This document shows, piece after piece, positions 1 to 10,098 of a DNA stretch of 64,000 bases; the first letter of the stretch is position 1; every line of letters starts with the position of its first letter. This DNA comes from Xenia sp. Carnegie-2017 (taxonomy: Eukaryota > Cnidaria > Anthozoa > Malacalcyonacea > Xeniidae), in the NCBI RefSeq assembly GCF_021976095.1, contig NW_025813447.1, positions 11,574,907 to 11,638,906 of the forward strand, in the 5' to 3' direction. Below the pieces are notes generated by a model, which was not told where the DNA came from, ran no database searches, and saw only the letters and a program-made list of their open reading frames with translations. The translations under genes and the position numbers were made by a program.

Positions 1-384
1 AGTACATTTTGGATATACGTGTGTGCCAGCCCAGCTTTTCTATCAAACACAGACACTACTAAAGTTGATTTCATATAAGAAATAAGATAAACAATTTGTT
101 CCTTTTTTATAAATTTAGATAATCTGCTGAAAATGAATGTACTTGATAGCATCATGTTGATTACAAAGTATGGTGAATTGATTTACTCTTGGGGTGGAAT
201 ATTGGATAATGTATGTTTTAAAAGAGTGTGAAAACTAGCATTTTTCAACTAGAACTGCCATTTTGGAAAATGGGAGGCATTCTATGATGACTTTGGTATT
301 TTCACCCACTAAAATCAATGGTTATTGGTTGTTTGTTTGATTATAAAACATGTTCAAAGAAAATGGTTTGTACCCTAGAATATT
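1..384. other. no recognised feature
   Basis: AT-rich sequence in which I see no supported exon, RNA gene or repeat boundary. It could be intron or flank of a gene lying to the left of the window. Confidence 0.4.
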
Positions 385-505
385 GTTACGTGTTTGTAGA
401 TGTAGATTATCCAAGTTAGAGGATTGTTTGTGTTAGTGTTGACAACTGGTGTTTTGACAACCTTAGCGGTAGTCATCTTCTGAAGATTTACATCTACAAA
501 CTTGG
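385..505. mobile_element. degenerate copy of a short inverted-repeat element
   Basis: The left end reads GTGTTTGTAGATGTAGAT and the right end reads ATCTACATCTACAAAC-like, forming imperfect terminal inverted repeats. The core contains TTTTGACAACCTTAGCGGTAGTCATC, split here as TTTTGACAACC and GGTAGTCATC, and the same core occurs in the better preserved copy at 54014-54200. It is non-coding and short, so a MITE- or SINE-like non-autonomous element is likely. The two copies show this is a dispersed family in this genome. Confidence 0.6.
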
Positions 506-1459
506 TTAAAAGACAAAGCCAAAGTAGAAAAACCACATGCTACACATCAGCTAAAAAAGTTTATTTTAACATCATAACAATCAATTGTAATTGACGCATT
601 ATGCTAAACAAAGCTCACTCCAACTCTCTTTCCCATAAGTTCCTTGTTTAGTTGTGTCCTTGAGTAAATTTTCCCTTTTGCACAACCAACATCTTTCTTT
701 CCTTTAATCTAGCAACAGTGCCTTCAGTTCAAAGATATTTTTAACACAATCTCTGAAAAACAAGGTGATGAAGACAGTTTTCAAAAATAGATGGCAACTT
801 TTAACTATCTACTGAAAAGCAATAGTCAATGAATATAATGTAAACATTGAAAAGGATAGGGTAGTATTTGAACATTACTAAAAAAAAATTATTGGGTAAA
901 AATTAAGACTATAGTGACAATCATTCATCACAACCACCACCGGGCTCATGGTTTTTCAGAGCATATTTAGGCAATGAAAAATATGTCACTGATGTGAGTA
1001 TTGGTTGTGATGAATGGAAACGAATAGCCCTTTTCTCTTATTTTATCTAAAATATCTAATAAGACATGAATACATCCATGAATGACCTGAAGAAAATATA
1101 TGAGCAGTCGTTCAATCTGTGATATAGGAAATAAAATAAGTGTGTGGTGAGTTTTTGTGGAGTTAAACACGACCTAGAAAAGACTGGGTCCAACAGAACC
1201 TGAGATACTCAAATTTTAATGTTCCAACTTAAAACATTTTAGAGAACGATGTTTGCCGGAAAGGTTTTACTTTGACGAAAGAAGACAACGTTAAAATACA
1301 TTACAAGGTTTACAAAAAGACTTTATCTAGGTATGAGTGGTTGGTTATTGGAAGGTATACATGATCTTATATAAGAAAATTCATAGAAATTATGGACCGT
1401 TAAAATGAAAAACAAATATTTGTAGAGAAATATTAAGTTCAGCTGTTATCTTATTTCAG

Positions 1460-1540
1460 CGTGTATGGTATGAGCGAGAAACGACGAAGTGGTTTGATCA
1501 TGTGCAACCTACCATATGGCATATTGATTACAACGTATAG
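1460..1540 (+). CDS. possible terminal coding exon of an unidentified gene
   Basis: A good acceptor (TTATTTCAG) is followed by an open frame of 26 codons ending in TAG at 1538-1540. The translation begins RVWYERETTKWFDHVQPTIW, is rich in aromatic and charged residues, and does not look like random AT-rich translation. An AATAAA lies about 220 bp downstream (near 1760), consistent with a last exon and 3'UTR. I could not find convincing upstream exons in the window and do not recognise the family. It may be chance; confidence is low. Confidence 0.25.
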   Translation, partial: RVWYERETTKWFDHVQPTIWHIDYNV

Positions 1541-2787
1541 TGGCTCAACTGACAAGGCGCGGGACGTCATTAAACTTGTTGAAGATGCGTGCACGTTACT
1601 CCGAAGTTAGAGACAGAGATTTAATCTCGTAGAACTCTGAAAACTCAGTCCCTAGCTTACACTAGTTGTCGTTACGATACTTAATGGATTGTACAGTGAT
1701 TACCGTCAACCTAATGTATCAGTGTATTTCTATGATTTCGTAACATGTTATATCACCAATGCAATAAATTAAATATTCCGGAAATTATGCTGTTTTTTAA
1801 ATTGTTTTTTCATTTCATTTGTTTCATGTATTTTCCTTTAAAGTACGATTAATGGGGGGTGAAAACGTTATTGTAATGGGCACATAATTGTTATAATGGG
1901 CACATTTCCCCTTAATACATGGTATATACTGCAATATATAGGATTCTGAATGAACCTAAATTGCACTATTTTGTGTCAAATCGATAATTACGAGATCAAT
2001 GAAAACACAGATGACAAGAAATTTCTCAAGTATAGTTCTATTTCTTTCGTTTTATCAGAAGTAGTTCAAGAGCTAAGACGACTATAATATCTTTTGTTTT
2101 TTTCTTCCACTTTTCTTTTTTCTGCTTCGCTTAGAATTTATAAACGCACGCAACTGTTATAAACTGTACCTTTTATTTGCTATCCTTTGTCTCAAAGAGA
2201 TCTAATAACTATGAACAAATTACAGTGTACGGCCATATTATAAAATTCATCTCTATACATGCTCTTATGACATTTCAATTTTAATTATTTGAAAAAACAA
2301 TAACTTCCATTTAACGTTCAAATTGAAAAAAGTTAAATAATTATGAATAACGTAATTGTTTTTATTGTTCTTTTACAACAGCAACGAGAACAAGTTTAAT
2401 GTATCGACAAATTCAAATATTAAGAACTATTTTTCACAAAAAAAAAACATTCAACCTACGCTTATGCAATTATTTTCATAAAAACGCCAAGCTATTAAAA
2501 ATAAAATGTTTTGGAACACTACCTGTTGACTAGGCAATTAAAAAGCCGCGCGAGTTCCGGCAAGTAAATATTTCGCACCCCGTGGGGGCTATTCAAGTGC
2601 AAATATCGCTGCTATATGTATTGTGTAGAATTCACGTAGGAGACATACCGCTATTGCGTGCAATGAAATCTATACGTTGCAGTCGTCACCTTGATGTAAC
2701 TCGCAATAACTTGCAACATTGAAACAGGTTGAACAAACAGAAAAGAACCAACAGTTTGAAATAAAATATTGGTGATTTTAATCTAAC
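1541..2787. other. intergenic; no supported gene
   Basis: No exon is supported. Near 1875-1905 the phrase ATGGGCACAT occurs twice in close succession. From about 2540 to 2700 GC content rises (GCCGCGCGAGTTCCGGC), as expected for a promoter ahead of the ORF at 2788. Confidence 0.35.
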
Positions 2788-3183
2788 ATGGAATTAACAA
2801 CACAGGACAATGCTCATCACTGCGATCGAATGACCAGAGGAATAAAGCGACTATTTGAGAAAGAAAACACGATAAAATCACAAGAATTTTATGTTAAATA
2901 TTCGGAAAACAAACGTGATAATAATGGCGTTGTAAATATAGAAGTTCGACGAGTAAACGGAAGAAAACATGTTCGTGTTTCTCGCAAGAGCAACGACGAT
3001 AATGTATCTGATAAACAAAACAATGAGACGTCTACGATTCATGATGACACCCTCTCGGATAAAAGTACTGAAAAAACACAGAACACTATTGGGAAAGTTT
3101 TCACAAACATTTCATTTCACATAAAGAAAGCGGTTTCTAGGCCAAATGCAAAAGAAGTTCCAACGCCAAGGAAAGTCGAATAA
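2788..3183 (+). CDS. small intronless ORF, hypothetical basic protein
   Basis: Uninterrupted 131-codon ATG-initiated frame. The protein is hydrophilic and rich in Lys, Arg, Asp, Asn and Ser, with no signal peptide, membrane segment or recognisable domain; the N-terminal half has alternating charge (RGIKRLFEKENTIKSQEF) and the rest looks disordered. The stop codon overlaps an AATAAA (GAATAAAATG). A modestly GC-richer stretch just upstream could be its promoter. I do not recognise it. It could be a lineage-specific gene, a retrocopy, or the first exon of a larger gene, although no strong donor ends it in frame. Confidence 0.45.
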   Translation: MELTTQDNAHHCDRMTRGIKRLFEKENTIKSQEFYVKYSENKRDNNGVVNIEVRRVNGRKHVRVSRKSNDDNVSDKQNNETSTIHDDTLSDKSTEKTQNTIGKVFTNISFHIKKAVSRPNAKEVPTPRKVE

Positions 3184-4710
3184 AATGTTTGTATTGCTCT
3201 GTGAAACATTCATTGTGGGTAAAGGATTTTTCCTAAATAACAAATTAGCTACAACGTTCCACCGGCAACCGTGCATGAAGTCTAACTGTATCAAACCATT
3301 TTCGTTGACTAAGGTATTCACCACTCATAGAGAAAAACTGCAAAACATTTAACAGCTACTCAATATAACTTACAAAAAAGTCTTTGATTGATAGTAAAAG
3401 ACTACATGATTGGGATTTTAAAAATGCCTCATTTCTAAATTCATTTCATTTTATTATAATCACCAATACTTTCTTTTGAAAGGAATGAGTGAAATTCATA
3501 ATGTTAGCATTAAATGCATAAAATTTAGCATTTTAGTTATTTGGAGGCAAAAAAATTCCATTGTACAAAATAACGAACCAAAGAGATGTAAGAGTATTTA
3601 GAATAGTGAAAAGAGATTTATAAAAACGTTTTATGCTTTAATTTATAGATACAACACCAGTAACTTTAACTTCGTTCGTCAATTTATTGCTTAGAGTTGT
3701 TCTACCTTAACAAATACGTTGTTTCATGTAATTAAAATTATCGCATTTTGTAATAAAAAATTATTCTAACTGAAATTTTCATCGAGTGTAAAGTCAAACA
3801 GATTTCTCGTAATTTGTGGTATCCTTTTTAGCCTTTACATAGGATAAATTTTTCAGAAGATGAAGTCAAAGAAAAACAAAAGTTATTCATATCTTTCGCC
3901 ATAGTTCGTAAAAATGCACCAAAGAAGCAATTTCTCATGAAAAATGTGAAGTTATTTTAGTTAACTCCCCAAAGTTTCAACTTTTGTGGTAAAGTTCTAG
4001 CTTAAACTCGAATGCTAAATTAAATTCGTGCAAGATTTCGTATTTTTGAGTACGTGCTAATGAAAATATGGACGTTGATTAAGATTATGACGATGCAAAA
4101 ACACGTGACATGGGGACACGCACTTTCAAGGGAAAACTTTGATAATTTATAATAAAGGAAGGCTATAATCATTTCTAGAATTTTTTCAGTTCCTAAAGGA
4201 TTTTCTGTAACGTCAAAAGCCGACAATATCTACAGATCAAAGCAAATTTTTCGTAGATTAAACAAATACAATTAATTTCGCAACAATCTCGTCACAAAAT
4301 TGGCACGTTTTGTTTGAGCCGATTCTTAGTCATTGAACCCATACTTTTCAAAGACTCTTTATAAAATTGTAGCAACTTAGTTAACTTAGACCTATTAAGT
4401 AAAACTTGTTTTGACAGCATACATATTTCATCCAATTGCACAATACAGGTGCAATTTATTATGAAATAAACCCTGTCTATATATATGACAACAAATGACC
4501 AACTTTCACAAAAAACTTGATAAAATACTAAGTAACATTAACAGTAATCAAGATGAAGATGTACATATGAGGTTAAGAATAAATGTTTCACAAGACACCC
4601 GGCCTTCTCAAAACTCATATTCAAACATAGTTGAATAAAATTTCATTCGTACCACTGCTAATATCAACATGAATATTTTCAATCATACTTATCCAACATG
4701 CTCAAAGTTT
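3184..4710. other. intergenic; no supported gene
   Basis: AT-rich sequence downstream of the small ORF and of the convergent UQCRB 3' end. Open frames here are short, overlap on both strands and lack splice context. I see nothing further. Confidence 0.4.
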
Positions 4711-7700
4711 TTATTTCCAATTCCAACTTTCACGCTCTTTCTTTTCAGCCTTGACTTCCTCAAGAATTGGAGAAAGGTACTCAATATCCTGAAATATTAA
4801 AAATGAATATTTTTATTAACATGCTCCATGAAATTGTTGAAAGAAAACAAGCATATTGATTAGTTAGTTTAGAGCTTTCTATTTTAATGGTTTGAATATC
4901 AAGCATTACAAAAGGCAGAAGTTGTTTGAACCTTTGCAGTATCCTTGGATGTTCTAGTTTCTTTTTTGAGAATTCTTGTACAGAAAACGACAAATTTTGA
5001 AAACATGAAAATTCCGTTTTCGGTCCATGCCTCCCGATACCCCGAGATGGTTGAGCACTAGAGCGTCTCGTGCTAATCAAGGGAACCAGATAATTTTGTC
5101 TGTCATGAAGCCCATGGATGGTTTGCTCGTGATACACGAGAAACAGTAAATGAGAGAATCAAACCAAAAAAATTGTATAAAACATGTTTAAGGTTGTCTT
5201 AAATTATAAGTGTCAGGAAAAGGAACAGTGTCAGAAGAAATTAATTGCATTATTTTGTAAACAAAAAGATAAAATTCGAAAGCAAAAAAACCCGTTTTCG
5301 GGCCATGCTTCCCGATACCTTCTTAAGCGTTAGGCACTAGAACGCCGCATGTTAACGTTTCGGTAGGAGATTTCAGCTCCTCCACGCTATCCTACTTGGG
5401 AGATGCAATAGCAAGCTTCCGCCCATCAGACCCCGAGATCACCTGCGATAGGCTTTGCTCGGGGTACGCAGGGAGAGTGCGGTCGCCACCGAAGTGTGGG
5501 CCCCTAAGCCACTGCATACTATATCACACCCAGCTTCCACTACTAGTTGACATCTGCTATACCTAGTATTGGCTTTATATATATTGCCATGACTATTAAC
5601 ATTTACTCGAGTGGATCGCGCATGCTCGAGCGCATGCGCAGATAATTTCTCTCTTGAATTGTTACAAAGCATGCTATTTACTTCAAAATCGGTGCTAGTA
5701 GATGCAGTTGATCATTGCCATGAGCATGACTTGAGTAGCTGGTCAAATCGACTGGGCATGCTCAAGCACACTGCGCATGTGCAAATGATTTATCTGAAAA
5801 TTTGTGACAGAGCAAGCTAATTATTCCATAATTGCTACTTGTACATACAGTTGGTTGTTGCCATGACCATGAATATTTGAGTAAATCTCAAGTTAACTAC
5901 TTTAAATATCAAGCATTGTGGGGCAATTTTTCGCTCAAATGTGTAACATCTACATTGTAATTCCGTTGTTATTCCTAGGATATTTATTCTCAGCTAGGGT
6001 AACTTTATGTGAAAACATATGGATGAACCACAAAAATTAACATTTTCTATACTTTATTATAACAAGTGCCAGGCTCTGCAAGCATTTACATGATATATAA
6101 TGAAAAAAAATATAAAATACTTCATCCAATAATTCTTATTTAAACTGAATTAGACATATACTTACTAAGCCCTTAATAAGCAAGCGTGAGGTCTTTATGG
6201 AGAAATAACGAACCGAGTACAAAAAGACAGAGGTCCGATATTTCAGAGCTCTGGACCTTGGTCTGTACAAAAAGACAGAGGTCCAGAGCTCAGTAAAGAT
6301 GGAAAAAACGAGGTTATTAAAAGGATTATTATGTGGCATTATTTGACCTGAAATGAAGCTTGCTTTCTTTCTCATCCTTGCTGTTTGGTACGAATTGGCT
6401 TTCACTTTTATAGTTTTTATCAGTAAAAATTAAATCATTTCAAATTGTATTGTCTAGAAAGTTGAACTGTTTTCCCAGTGTTTTTCCCTCAAATCGCATT
6501 CGTAAATGGTTTTTTGTTTTGTTTTTCTTGTGTTTGTATTACGAAGTTTGTTTACATTTGACAGTAAAATTATGCATTTTAGTCCGTGGTCAATCGTGGG
6601 AAATTAATGGACCGGCAAATGTGTTTTTGAGCCAATCAAAGCAAGCCATTTTGCTGGAAGTGATGCTTGCCATATAATAAATATTAAATAAAACATATCA
6701 TACAAGTATGCCCGTAGTTTATGGATGTTTCTGTGCAAGCTTTATATCATAGGGTTACGAATGACAAGTTTTCCTTACTTCTTCAGGTTTTGTCCATTCC
6801 TCTTTGGCAACAGTTGATGTTTCATAGAGAGATCAAGGGCACGCTTAACACGAAACATTCTCATGTTACGCTCTTCCTCTGACAAACGAACTGCTTCAGT
6901 CAACTCAGGTGTGTCTTCATCATTCATTAAATCATCTCTTCGCAAACCTGATGAATAAAGAAGACATTTCATTTAAGACGGGGAGATAATCGGCTAACAA
7001 TGGTGTTTTTCAACACTTAACAGTCTGGATAGTTGTTGTTATATGTACATAAACAATTCTTGATATTGTAAATTTGAATTAAATTGTTGATTTGGTCACT
7101 GAGTAAGCAACCCAAGCAAAATAGATTTAGTATACTATACTTAAGGAGACAATTTTTTTCTATTCATTTATTTCAATTTCTATATTTTTTCTCACAATTT
7201 GATACTTGTATAAACACTTAAAGGTACACAAATATCTTCATGACTAGCTTTAAAGTGTCACAATTACAATATCTCAGACTGTACATGTCATTTTAAAAAA
7301 GATTCATAACTTCCTCCACTGTGTATAGACACAATAAGGGCAAGTTGCACAGTTCAAAAGAATAAAAAATCAGAGAACTTTAGTCAGAGGATATCCAGAA
7401 CTTTGAACATCCAAGGAGCTTAGAAGATGCTATCTTTATGGGTTTTAGGGTGAGATGCTAAGGATAGTAGTAATTTATTAAGAGTGTTGGTATTTAAGAA
7501 AGTGGAGGTATTATTTTCCTCATCATTCAGAATACCAAGCCTTTCTTTAAGGACTAATGGCGGCGGGGGTCCATTATGTACAGTCTTGAGTCCTCATCAG
7601 TCATTACACACATTCAAGAAAAATAAAACTGTATATTGACTAAATTCCAACACAAAACAAACAAAAATATAGGCGAAACACAGCAAATTTCAGGGTTTCT

Positions 7701-7971
7701 CACACAAGCTGGCAATGGCAGACTGGCAGTTGGTTTCCATACAACTTCCAAGTATCAAAATTTTTAACTGCTGAAATTGAAGCAGTAGAATAGAGGAAGA
7801 AATATCCTTCGTGTAAATAACAATTTAAACGTTTGTTTGAATAAAGAGCATTCTTCTACACTTACCTAACTGTCTGTACCCACTTGCATTTAAATACCAC
7901 TCTCGAAAAGCGTTAAAAACGCGTTGACCTGTACTCAACTGCGAAGAAAAACGCCGGCTGATATACGCCAT
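4711..7971 (-). CDS. UQCRB: cytochrome b-c1 complex subunit 7 (QCR7/UQCRB), three exons, one-base frame break
   Basis: Small matrix-side subunit of mitochondrial respiratory complex III. Exons: 7866-7971 (ATG at 7971, 35 codons, phase 1), 6779-6947 and 4711-4788 (stop at 4711-4713), all with good GT-AG signals. The translation has family hallmarks in order: FREWYLNASGYRQLGLRRDD, then MFRVKRALDLSMKHQLLPK, EEWTKPEE and a charged C-terminus ending KERESWNWK. Expected length is 117 residues, against 111 in human. Exon 2 is 169 bp where 170 is needed: one base is missing just after LLPK (about 6802), where the family has K-E-x-W. As drawn the frame would stop at the end of exon 2. Everything else is intact, so a sequence or assembly indel is likelier than a pseudogene; introns argue against a retrocopy. 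Confidence 0.9.
5013..5078. repeat. dispersed repeat, unit 1 of a local pair
   Basis: CCGTTTTCGGTCCATGCCTC followed by CCGATACC and GCACTAGAGCG closely matches 5291-5356. The unit is GC-richer than its surroundings and lies in UQCRB intron 2. It may belong to a tRNA-related SINE, but no clear A and B boxes can be defended. Confidence 0.45.
5283..5515. repeat. GC-rich structured repeat in UQCRB intron 2
   Basis: The left part (5291-5356) repeats the unit at 5013-5078. The right part contains a hairpin, ACCCCGAG with CTCGGGGT, at about 5432-5466. It ends in GGGCCCCTAAGCCACTG, whose complement CAGTGGCTTAGGGGCCC resembles hAT-type transposon termini. Base composition is clearly unlike the AT-rich surroundings. 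Interpretation as a composite of two short mobile elements is inference. Confidence 0.4.
5540..5885. repeat. degenerate long-period tandem repeat (about 131-142 bp)
   Basis: Three diverged units share a landmark TTGCCATGANNATGA or similar at about 5583, 5714 and 5856. Each landmark is preceded by GCTA(C/G)T(A/T)G-like and CATACAGTTG-like sequence and followed by TTGAGTA. The first two units also carry GCATGCTC(G/A)AGC and TGCGCAT. Lies in UQCRB intron 2. Confidence 0.5.
6217..6290. repeat. 48-bp direct duplication with internal palindrome
   Basis: GTACAAAAAGACAGAGGTCC occurs at 6217-6236 and again at 6265-6284. Between the copies AGAGCTCTGGACC forms an inverted repeat with GGTCCAGAGCT. In UQCRB intron 2, non-coding. 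Confidence 0.7.
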
Positions 7972-9950
7972 TTTGACATCAATCGAAACGAAAAAGGGAA
8001 CCTGATACGTATGTACATATTGGTATGCATAGGAACACTTTCACAGACGAATGGATTTTCTGTGAATCATGATGGAGCATCAGGGATTGAGTGATTGGTA
8101 ATGCGTTTATAATTCAAATCCCTTTCACTACTGTTGTCCACCAACCAAACGTTGCACCAAACAAAAGACCTGTTATCTGTAGGCAAGAGTATCGTGAACG
8201 AAAACATGAAATTAGGGCAAATTTGCCATATTAAGGCAAATTTTCAGACGAAACTTGGATTGTAGATGGCTTACAACATTTTTATAAGCCTGTATGGAAA
8301 GCTTTGAAACTTTCCTAGAAGTTTGAAGACGAATTTATGTTTTCATATAAATTCGGTAAAATAAGGAGTTTGGTAGATCAGTAATGAAACTGCTATCTAA
8401 GAGTCAAAATGGAGGCAACTTCTTTCTATTTCTCCTTTTTTAATTGACAGAAATTCATCAATTTGACTTATCATCAAGTCTGAAACCTCTCCTCTACTAT
8501 AAATTTAGCAATTTTAAGAATAAAAAGAAAGCAAAACAAGTTGGAAAATAATTTAACATACTGAAGCAGAGTATACACAGGCAATTAGCCGTACCAAACG
8601 TTCTACAATAATTGTCTATTACAGCTTACAATTTGTGAAAAATTTAACGTAGCGAAGACTTTTATGTACATTTGTAAAATTTAGCTAAGTCGTTGGCGAA
8701 CAAGTTTAATATTAATTTGAAAACTGGTTTAAAAGACGCAGATCACTGTACGGAAAACCTGAAATACAGCTGTAATGACGTCGGGAGCCGTCGCCTTGGG
8801 TTCGGAAAAAAGATTTGTGGCTCGATTGAAAAAAGCTTAACGTATCGCGGTTAATAATCTGTAGAGTTGTTCATAACCTTATCTTTAACCGCGATAATAG
8901 ATATCTGTAACTGGCAATGTCTTGCTGAATGAGTGTTTTCAGTTGATATAAAACACAGTAAAACAATCAATTATTTTTCTACGACGAACGTTTTCAGATA
9001 AAACCCTATGAAGACTTGTTGCAGAAATAAATTTTAACTGCATAAGTTAACTTTACTGCTCTTATATTGTCGTGGTTAGTGTTTACTTGAATTTTGTCAA
9101 GAATTTTCTCAAAGAGCATGGTTCGCATATACTACAAAAAAAAATATCAAAAATTTCAACATTCGTCTCGATTCAAAAATTCAAAATTCGATTTCCGAAC
9201 AGTCGCCACATGACTATTTAAAGACAATAGACGTTCATTTTATTAAATACCATTGAAATTATTAAGTCATTTTTTATAGCTACAGTTGGATTTTAAGACT
9301 TTCCATATGAAAATTCCTGCCATACTTATTATCAGGAAAGTGGGTATATAGTAAAAAAGAAACTTTTATCTTTCCTACAAGTAATTTGTCTGTAATTAAA
9401 CGTCGTGCTTTTTAGTCTCCTACAACCAGTGTTAGTTTTCTCCGATGAAAGTATTGCCTTCGTTAACTTCCTGCAGATAATCTTTCATAGTTCATTTTTC
9501 ACTTCATTCAATGCTAAATTTCATTATCATACATGTAGTAATGAATTTGGTTGTGTTAGACGCAGGTGAGTCGGAAAAAGAGACAGCGTTGGGAAGATAA
9601 TGAATATACTTGGACAAACATCTGCTCTGGAACAATATGAAAGACCATTTTATAATAAAAAGAGAATATAATAGTAATCTTCAGTCATGCAAATAGTTAT
9701 ATGCATGCTCATAATTTTTACTTTATATGAGCAAGTTACTACATCACCATAGCATGGTGAGGAATCTAAATTTCATCTAACCATAAAACCCTTGGTTCAG
9801 TGTTAAAACATTTATCTTCACGAGCTTTTGTGCATTTAGCTTTCCTACAATTTCACATCAAATATCTCAAGTTTATCACAGAAGTCATTTTCATGTTTCA
9901 ATAAAGACAAATACCGCTTCCATAATTTGGGTAGAAGCACAAAAGTCATT
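7972..9950. other. UQCRB upstream region; no supported gene
   Basis: Apart from the patch at 8775-8896, no feature is supported. The UQCRB promoter must lie at the left end; I see no decisive core element. Confidence 0.35.
8775..8896. promoter_or_regulatory. GC-richer patch with a 12-bp perfect inverted repeat
   Basis: ATGACGTCGGGAGCCGTCGC contains a CRE-like TGACGTC. It is followed by a 22-codon ATG frame (8775-8840) and then a perfect inverted repeat, TATCGCGGTTAA (8843-8854) with TTAACCGCGATA (8885-8896). It stands out from otherwise AT-rich, gene-less DNA. It could be a promoter, a protein-binding site or a small hairpin transcript; no gene is attached to it by splice evidence. Confidence 0.25.
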
Positions 9951-10098
9951 AGACATTTCAAATATACGACAAATTTTTTAAGAGCAAACATGTTTCGGCA
10001 TACTTCATGCCATTCCTATTTACTTCGCACTGAAGATGGCATAAAGTATGCCTCAACATGTTTGCTCTCAAAAAAGTTTTCGTCTCTTTGAAATGTTT
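9951..10098. mobile_element. MITE-like element with about 60-bp terminal inverted repeats
   Basis: The left arm contains AAGAGCAAACATGTTTCGGC, ATACTTCATGCCAT; the right arm is its imperfect complement, TGGCATAAAGTATGCC and AACATGTTTGCTCT, with ends ACATTTCAAA and TTTGAAATGT. The loop is under 30 bp. There is no coding capacity and no clear target-site duplication. Confidence 0.65.

Noticed and set aside
5283-5515. Possible snRNA or tRNA gene because of GC content and stems
   Set aside because: No cloverleaf, Sm site or conserved snRNA block can be placed, and part of the segment is repeated nearby, which fits a mobile repeat better.
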